This document shows positions 58,131 to 64,000 of a stretch of DNA of 64,000 nucleotides, piece after piece; positions within the stretch are counted from its first letter, which is position 1, and the number at the start of each line of letters is the position of its first letter. Position numbers and translations under genes: made by a program. The stretch spans positions 16,056,691 through 16,120,690 of the forward strand of contig JBBCBC010000034.1 in assembly GCA_037126765.1 (NCBI GenBank), in the 5' to 3' direction. The notes below the pieces were generated by a model. The model ran no database searches, was not told the DNA's origin, and worked only from the letters and a program-made list of their open reading frames with translations. The stretch comes from Stenogyne calaminthoides. Taxonomy: Eukaryota; Streptophyta; Magnoliopsida; Lamiales; Lamiaceae.

Positions 58131-58556
58131 ACTGAGGCTCAGAGTCACCTAAAAATTAGAAGACTACCAGAAGACCTTCATCAGCCGAGTCTGCAAATTG
58201 TGCTAAGACAATCTGCATCAGAAGACTCTACAAGGTAGACTGATCAGTTATCTGATCAAGTTAGCTCACACCTGGCGTCAACCAAAATGGTACACCAGAC
58301 AAGAAGAATATTCTACAAAAGGAATATCAATCGTCTAACGGACAAATACTGAAGTGCCGCCTCACGAAGCCAAAGAGAAAGCGACACGTGCACAAAAAGA
58401 GCTGACAATGCGGGATTCGACCCTACGGACATAAACGACGCTAATCATGCCTTCGGCCACACCGATATTCAGAGCACGTCACAATCATATCCTACAACCT
58501 ACCTAATATAGCCCAAAATTCAAATTGCTCTCCAACGGCTCTTTGATTTCGAGGTC

Positions 58557-58563
58557 TATAAAA
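58557..58563 (+). promoter_or_regulatory. TATA box of copia P 5' LTR
   Basis: tataaaa in the context gaggtctataaaatggg, aligned with the TATA box of E LTRs. Confidence 0.7.
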
Positions 58564-59398
58564 TGGGATTGCTCTTCAAAGTTAAAAAAAAAGACCGGAT
58601 CGAGCAGACTGAAAAAGAAACAAAAACTATAGCAGAATTTCCGCTCGAAGAACACCGAATTTGAAGATTATTCTTAAGTGTTCATCCCATTGTTCTTAGC
58701 ATAGAAATCTCATCCTCTAGCATTTGGCTACATAAACACTAGGATAGATTTCCAGTTGGAACCACAACAAATCTTTACCCAAACTCAAAGTTAGGTTAAG
58801 TTTGTTACCGCAAGATTTCAGACTAGGGATTCTAGTTTCTGATTTCTGGGATCGGTTGAGTGTGAACTCGATAAACATCTGTTGGGTGTTGGACTAACAC
58901 ATTAAACTAAGTCCAGTCGATTAAGTCGGTTAAGTTGCCCCTGTGTTAAGGGAAGAGTGGACGTAAGACGGGTTTCGTCTGAACCACTATAAAATCTTGT
59001 GTGCATTTACTTGCTCTTTATTGCTTTACACTATTCACACAACTGAGCTTAAAATTGCATACATATTCTAAGTTAACATCAGTCTGCACCAAGCAACTGA
59101 TCTGATCAGGTTGACACCTTAGTCAGCTGATTGAAAACTGACTTGAGAATCGGATTTGGTAAAATTGGTTTTTCACACGGGTATTAACAAGCTTCCGCAC
59201 TATCAGTTAAACTGACAGATATCAAACTAATCTGCCCTCAGGCGCTCAGTAAGATTGAACATCAGTCCAAACTGATTCACTTGCACTCTGATCAGGCAAA
59301 CTGCAATCACACCTGATCTGCACGAAAAGTTTTCAGAAGTCTATTCACCCCTCCCCTCTAGACTTTTGCCCTCACGAAACCCGTTCGGGACCTACAAG

Positions 59399-59410
59399 TG
59401 GTATCAGGGC
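59399..59410 (+). other. Primer-binding site of copia P
   Basis: tggtatcagggc, two bases after the LTR. It is complementary to the initiator-Met tRNA 3' end (tggtatcagagc) except at one position. Confidence 0.85.
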
Positions 59411-59533
59411 AGTGGTTCTACAGACCACTGGCTTTGAGTATCATCGATTCTTGAGGAAGAATCTTTGTGGTCATTTGAACAGATCTTGAAAAACCGTTTT
59501 CAAAACTCATTCGTTTTCAAAATCACATTCAGC

Positions 59534-60246
59534 ATGGATAATACCTCTGGTATGTATCATGATTTGCCTAAGTTTTCAATTGATGAGTATGCAGATTGGA
59601 CAATATACATGTGCAACCATCCTGGGGGGTCGATAAAGCGGCGAGAATGATGGAAGTCATTGAGCGAGGACCCATCATCATATATCACGACAATCCGGTT
59701 TGTTGGAGGAGATCCAGATTTTTGCACTGGAAGCCTTGTCCAAAAAGAGTCCCGCCTCGATGGATGCGAAGAAAGAAAAAGTGTATATACTTTGGATACA
59801 ATAGCCAAGCATAATATCATGAAGACGATGGATAAGATCACCAAAGAGAAGATAAAGTATCTCAAGACAGCTAAACAAATGTGGGATACGCTTGCTGAGA
59901 TGTGCGAAGGAAATGATCAGATCAAAGACAATGATTACAAAATTTCGAATCGGTGAAGTTCGAGAAGCTTATGATGTTGCCAAACGAAACCATCAACGAG
60001 CTCGATGGGAGAATCACCATGTCAGTAAACAAGCTACGATAACTTGGACGAGAGATGTCAGACAAAGACATCAATTACAAAATCTTGAGATCTCTCACCA
60101 AGAAGTGGGACATGAAAGTCACGGTAATCAAGGATTGCCAAGACATTGCCAAGATGAAGCCAAATATCTTGTTCCTAAGTCTTAAAGCCCATGAGTTCGA
60201 CCTGATCGAAAGAGGGCAAGAAGATGAAGACGAGTCGCCTGCTTAA
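59534..60246 (+). pseudogene. Copia P gag
   Basis: Starts at ATG 59534 (MDNTSGMYHDLPKFSIDEYADW). One frameshift lies near 59640 and another near 59950. Blocks are EVIERGPIIIYHDN, DTIAKHNIMKTMDKITKEKI (about 59795-59855), NELDGRITMSVNKLR (about 59995-60040, followed by a stop) and YKILRSLTKKWDMKVTVIKD (60073-60135). It ends in ERGQEDEDESPA and a stop at 60244-60246. It belongs to the copia gag (UBN2) family. Confidence 0.88.
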
Positions 60247-61536
60247 GCCACAACCTCCACATCAAAATCAGTTGCATTCAAAGCAACCAGCAGCATATCA
60301 AAGGCCACTGAACCTGTTGGAAACATAATAAGCCAAGCTGAACAGATCGCTCTGCTTACCAGAAAACTTGAAAGATCGAACATTCAACTTGGTAAGTATC
60401 GCAGATTCTACAGAGACTATCAAGACAACAGAGGAAGAAACAGAGGCCAACAAGCGGATCTCCGAAAGGACGGATCGATGACCAAGAGATCACAGAGATG
60501 ATAAGAAAAGAGATAATCGGTCAGAAGATAGAAGAGACAACATATCTGACAGAAGGAGTTCTGATTACAATCAGAAAGGAAAGTCACCTGACAGATCCTA
60601 CAGACGGAGTGACTCACCTGGTAGAGGAAGTTCCGTGGATCGTGGATCATGCTTCAAGCGCGAGAAACCGGTCACTCTGACTCCGATTGCGGACGACTCG
60701 AGAGAAAAAGAAGAGAAGCGAACGAAGAGAGCAACTTTAGAGACGAAGAAAAACCATGGTTCTTGACACATCGGGAATTGATGATTCCTATCTGCCTTCT
60801 AAAGATTCTGGCTACTCTTCAGTAGAGGACTTCTGTCTGATAAGCAGTGCTGTTGATTTCTTCGACCATGAAGATCTGATATTCTCTTTAGATGACGATG
60901 AAATCTGTCTGATGACCAAGGAGGAAGACCAATCTGAGGTAACCTCCAAACCTTCTGCTTTTTCAATTTCCACACCGGTATAATTAGCATTTTGGCCGGA
61001 GAGATTGACTTGCGACTCTATTCTCGAGCAATTGCTTGATGATCTCTAACGCAGATGAACACTTATACAATAGTGGAAGTGAAAAACGATAAGCTAAGGA
61101 TCGAAATAATCGACTTGTTAAAGAGAACGCCGCCAATAATCAAAATTTGAATCGAAATCATTAAAATCGCTCGAAGGTAATCAAGAACTTAAAGTTCGAA
61201 AGTTAAATCTTCTGATCAGGAGAAACAGATTAAAGATCAGCTAGCAATCAACAAACAACAAGTCGATGATTTCAAAATCCTACAAGCTAAGTTTGATGAG
61301 TTATTCGACTACATGAGAGTCTAAAATTCATCGAGGATAGTTTTGCGTAAGAAAATAGAGGTTTTCACGAAATCATCAAAAACCGTTCAAGATATGAACA
61401 CCTATTTTCGAACGCCGACTAACAAGAAGGAATTGGGTATGAGAACCCTTCTACATCCTCAAAAGCCCCATTTGGTTCACTTTAAAAAGGGTGTAATCAA
61501 ACGAGTCTCTAATAAAAGATACACAAAAAGCTAAAC
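60247..61536 (+). pseudogene. Copia P gag C-terminal region: basic linker, damaged knuckle, acidic and coiled-coil parts
   Basis: Between gag core and linker. An Arg/Asp-rich part is at 60400-60640. A damaged zinc-knuckle-like stretch, CFKREKP, lies at about 60648-60668. An acidic frame at 60756-60983 (LIFSLDDDEICLMTKEEDQS) follows, then a Lys/Glu/Leu-rich region (61080-61330), likely a coiled coil, and RKKIEVFTKSSKTVQDMNTY at 61343-61402. Frames change often. No enzymatic domain. Confidence 0.65.
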
Positions 61537-62121
61537 ATGTATCTGATAAAGGAAAGAGACCACGAGCAAGTAAAAGGCAAGTGCCTAATCGAAAGGGAAC
61601 GTAAATGGACCCCTAATCGATTAAACATCACCGAGGAATCAACAGAAGAACCGGTTCTTACGAAGAGACCTCAACTTCGATCGGTGATTAGGTATCAGAA
61701 GAGACAACCTGTAAAAAGGAAGTCTAATCTGAGACCCAATCAAGGTCAGCTGCCTAACAAGCAAGCTATAGGTAAACTGCAAAGACCATCTATGCCAAGA
61801 AGATATGAATCTTTTAATGGTAGCAGTCGTACCTACCCTTATAACCAGAGACCTAGGGCTACTGCACTTGAGCCCCACTGGGTTAAAAGAAGACAAAATG
61901 TAAAGAAAAATCCCAAGTCTTCTGATTCACTCAAGGCTCGCACGAATAATCATACCAATCAGAATGCATATAAAGAGGCGTATGATTATGTTGATGTTTA
62001 TGGGAGACAAATCAGGTCTTCTAATCTATCTGATTACCATAGAAGTGCCCTGTTTGTATGGATACCTAAAAACACCACTAACCCCTCAGGACCCAATTCT
62101 AAAGGGGTACCTAAAACCTGA
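61537..62121 (+). CDS. Copia P linker between gag and protease
   Basis: The longest open frame in P, 194 residues. It is basic, with Gln, Pro and Asn, and includes KRKSNLRPNQGQLPNKQ and RRYESFNGSSRTYPYNQ. It has YKEAYDYVDVYGRQIRSSN near the end and the closing SALFVWIPKN that precedes protease in E too. It is part of the polyprotein, so its ATG is not a true start. It belongs to the nucleocapsid side of Sirevirus gag; its exact role is unknown. Confidence 0.75.
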   Translation: MYLIKERDHEQVKGKCLIERERKWTPNRLNITEESTEEPVLTKRPQLRSVIRYQKRQPVKRKSNLRPNQGQLPNKQAIGKLQRPSMPRRYESFNGSSRTYPYNQRPRATALEPHWVKRRQNVKKNPKSSDSLKARTNNHTNQNAYKEAYDYVDVYGRQIRSSNLSDYHRSALFVWIPKNTTNPSGPNSKGVPKT

Positions 62122-62126
62122 TTCGA

Positions 62127-62360
62127 TTGCAGGTTCGCATGGGTTTGGCCAACAAAGGAGGTGTACAAGCAACTATCTGGTACATCGATTGTGGATGCTC
62201 AAGGAACATGACTGGAAGCAAACATCTCCTTAGCTCTTATAAAGAACAAGAAGGCCCACATGTACTCTTCGGTGATGATAACTTTAGTTTTACCAAAGGA
62301 TTCGGAACCTTAGAGAATGATGATGTCAAGTTACTGGAGTCTCGTATGTCGATGGTTTAA
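62127..62360 (+). pseudogene. Copia P protease
   Basis: Active-site block at residues 18-24, WYIDCGC (Asp21). The family has D-S-G, and here the Ser codon reads Cys. It is followed by SRNMTGSKHLLSSYKEQ and a flap-like region, VLFGDDNFSFTKGFG. Frame shifts after about 62345. With the Ser replaced, activity is doubtful, although E has D-S-G at this place. Confidence 0.8.
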
Positions 62361-62559
62361 AGCATAACCTGCTATCAGTATCACAATTTTGCGACAATGG
62401 ATTCAGTGTTGAGTTCTCGAGTGATCAGTGTATGATAAGGAATCGAGCTACTCAACAAATCTTGCTAACTGGTTCAAGGAAAGGCACGATCTACACAACA
62501 GATTGGAACAGTTGTCCAAGAAATGCATGCCTAATTGTTAAGAGTTCCAAAAGTAGCAG

Positions 62560-63540
62560 TTGGCTCTTTGGCACAAAAGAATGAGTCATCTGAACTTTAA
62601 GACTCTTAACAAGATAGCTAGGATGCCTTTGGTTGAGGGACTTCCGAATGAGGTATTCTCAAAGGATCAGACATGTGCCTCATGTCAGAAGGGAAAACAA
62701 GTTAAAGCCTCATTCAAGGGAATACCTGGACCAGCATCCAGTAGAGTATTGCAACTTCTCCATATGGATCTATTTGGACCGATTACACGGTCGATCTCGC
62801 CGAATAAATATACTCGTAATCGTGGATGATTATTCCAAGTTTACAGGTTGTATTCTTATACAAGAAGAATGAGACAACTACAAAGATATACCGAGTTGCT
62901 CAAGAAACTACAAAAGCGAAAGCGGTGTCGGTCAAAGATAGTGAAAATCGGATCGGATAAAAGGTACGAATTTACGAACTCTTTTATTCTTGATTTTTGC
63001 TCTAAGTTTGGTATCTGACATGAGACGTCACCGCAAGAACGCCACAATGAGAATGGAGTAGCGTAAGCGGAGAAAAGAACACTCAAGGAAGTTCGCCGCG
63101 ACTATGTTTGGTGAACATGCAACACCAAGCCGTTTAAAGGCGAAGCCATCAATATCTTGATGCCACACTCGTAAGCAGATGTTCTCTGACTAAGGCTCAC
63201 TACAAAATACCCTATGAACTGTGGAAGGGCAGAAAACCTCGTGTTTCTTACTTCCATGTTTTTGGGTGCAAGTGTTTCATACACAACAATGGGAAGAGTC
63301 AGTTGAAGACTTTTGAGGCCAAGTCAGATGAGGGTATATTCTTAGGATATTCCTCATCCAGCAAGGCTTTCAGGGTTTACAACATACGAACCCTAGTTGT
63401 GGAAGAAACACCCCATGTGGTCTTTGATGAGACATCTTCTGAACAAGAGAAAGCTGCCTCAGAACAAGCGATTAGCCCAGATCAACAAATTACGTCTGAT
63501 AGAAAATGGAAAAGCTAAGTATGAAGGAGAAAGAATCTGA
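62560..63540 (+). pseudogene. Copia P integrase
   Basis: The frame at 62560-62829 has the HHCC zinc site (His5, His10, Cys39, Cys42) and the first catalytic Asp block HMDLFGPI. Further core sequence is frame-broken: NILVIVDDYSKFTGCI at about 62800-62855, the second Asp near 62955 and the catalytic Glu block damaged near 63050. The C-terminal SH3-like part has KIPYELWKGRKPRVSYFH (about 63205-63258) and SDEGIFLGYSSSSKAFRVYN (63327-63386). Confidence 0.85.
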
Positions 63541-63566
63541 ACACGTAACAGTGTATATCCTAGAAC

Positions 63567-64000
63567 ATGATCTTGCTAATTCACCAGGTCAATCAGACCC
63601 TAAGGTACGCACAACCGTCGATGAAGCAAATTGCATACGGTGAGATAATATCAACTGAACCATCTGGTTCAGGGGGAACTCCTGAAGTTCCTACGGACAG
63701 ACTTCAGCACATGATGAGTCCAACATCAGCTGAGACATGTCCATATCAAGTGGATCATAATTCCGCACCACTCCCAATCACTAGTAATGAACTACTATCA
63801 GAAGAGGATGATGTTCTCCAAATAGATGCAAATCAAAAAAGAAGGACCTAGATAACCAGTCATCCAACTGATCTGATTATCGGAGACCCATCTGATAGAG
63901 TCAAAACTAGACATCAGATTGGTGAAAGTGCCATGTATTGTTGTTATCTTTCTTTGAAGGAACCAACTGAAGTAGAGGAAGCTCTACAAGACACAAGTCG
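63567..64000 (+). pseudogene. Copia P pre-RT region, cut by window end
   Basis: Low-complexity linker, then the approach to RT in a shifted frame: GDPSDRVKTRHQIGESAMY and LSLKEPTEVEEALQD (about 63885-63995). It matches E 50220-50080. The RT core is beyond the window. Confidence 0.75.

Larger units (their letters stand above)
57738..59396 (+). mobile_element. Copia P 5' LTR
   Basis: 1659 bp from tgttgggaaattt to gggacctaca, followed by ag and the primer site. The ends match the E LTR. A segment of the 5' half, including an 18-bp tandem repeat, has no counterpart in E LTRs. Confidence 0.92.
57738..64000 (+). mobile_element. Copia element P, Sirevirus-like, same family as E, 5' part
   Basis: 5' LTR, primer site, gag, linker, protease, integrase and the first part of RT are in the window. 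The 3' side is beyond 64000. Coding blocks match E closely, but the orientation is opposite. It is inserted in the RNase H of F. The left flank is gttgt; the right target duplication is not visible. Confidence 0.9.

Noticed and set aside
57945..58148. Leu/Gln-rich - strand frame that looks like a membrane peptide
   Set aside because: It is a translation of the 18-bp tandem repeat in the LTR.
1..64000. A new host defence or biosynthetic system
   Set aside because: No non-transposon gene cluster could be supported on either strand. All long frames trace to retrotransposon families or to repeats.

Overview
The window is plant nuclear DNA made almost entirely of nested LTR retrotransposons. I found no convincing host gene, tRNA, rRNA or CRISPR array. 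The plant assignment rests on the element families: a Tat/Retand-type Ty3-gypsy element with a Cx2Hx4Hx4C gag finger and an antisense extra ORF, an Athila ORF1-like gene, an Angela/Tork-like copia element, and Sirevirus-like copia elements with tRNA-iMet primer sites. The background is A+T rich. The species cannot be named from this sequence.

Layout, left to right. (1) 1-15390 is a second copy of 34913-50422. It carries the end of copia element D, an Athila-like remnant, a copia F LTR piece and the 3' half of copia element E, and it stops exactly at the gap. (2) 15391-15890 is a run of exactly 500 N. (3) 15891-27307 is Tat-like gypsy element G on the + strand (gag, protease, RT, RNase H, integrase, then an antisense ORF and a 3' LTR). 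Its gag is split by a solo D LTR at 16818-18656. (4) 27308-28019 and 37117-41353 are Athila-like sequence on the - strand, split by D. (5) D is a complete copia element on the - strand at 28020-37116, with 5-bp target duplications CAATC. (6) F is a copia element whose 3' LTR is 41354-41690 plus 56163-57370, with its RNase H end at 57391-57737. (7) E is a very long (14.5 kb) copia element on the - strand at 41691-56157, inserted in the F LTR with target duplications TTTAT. (8) P belongs to the same family as E but lies on the + strand. It starts at 57738 inside the F RNase H and runs off the window. The insertion order is therefore Athila-like first, then D and F into it, then E and P into F.

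Two properties matter for any reader. First, copies of the same element differ mainly at CAG/CTG (and CCGG) trinucleotides, which appear as CG-containing strings or short indels in some copies. The pattern comes in patches and looks like a base-calling or consensus error at CHG-methylated cytosines rather than mutation. It probably creates many of the frameshifts seen here. Second, the left 15.4-kb copy shares every insertion junction with the right copy and ends at the N run. It is therefore either a retained alternative contig or a very young segmental duplication.

The elements look largely non-autonomous as read. Only a few long frames survive: G protease and RT, G integrase with one in-frame TGA, D RT with YVDD, the G antisense ORF and parts of the Athila ORF1-like gene. 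Biologically, the most unusual coding content is the long extra ORF of about 3.2 kb downstream of pol in E, and the G antisense ORF.
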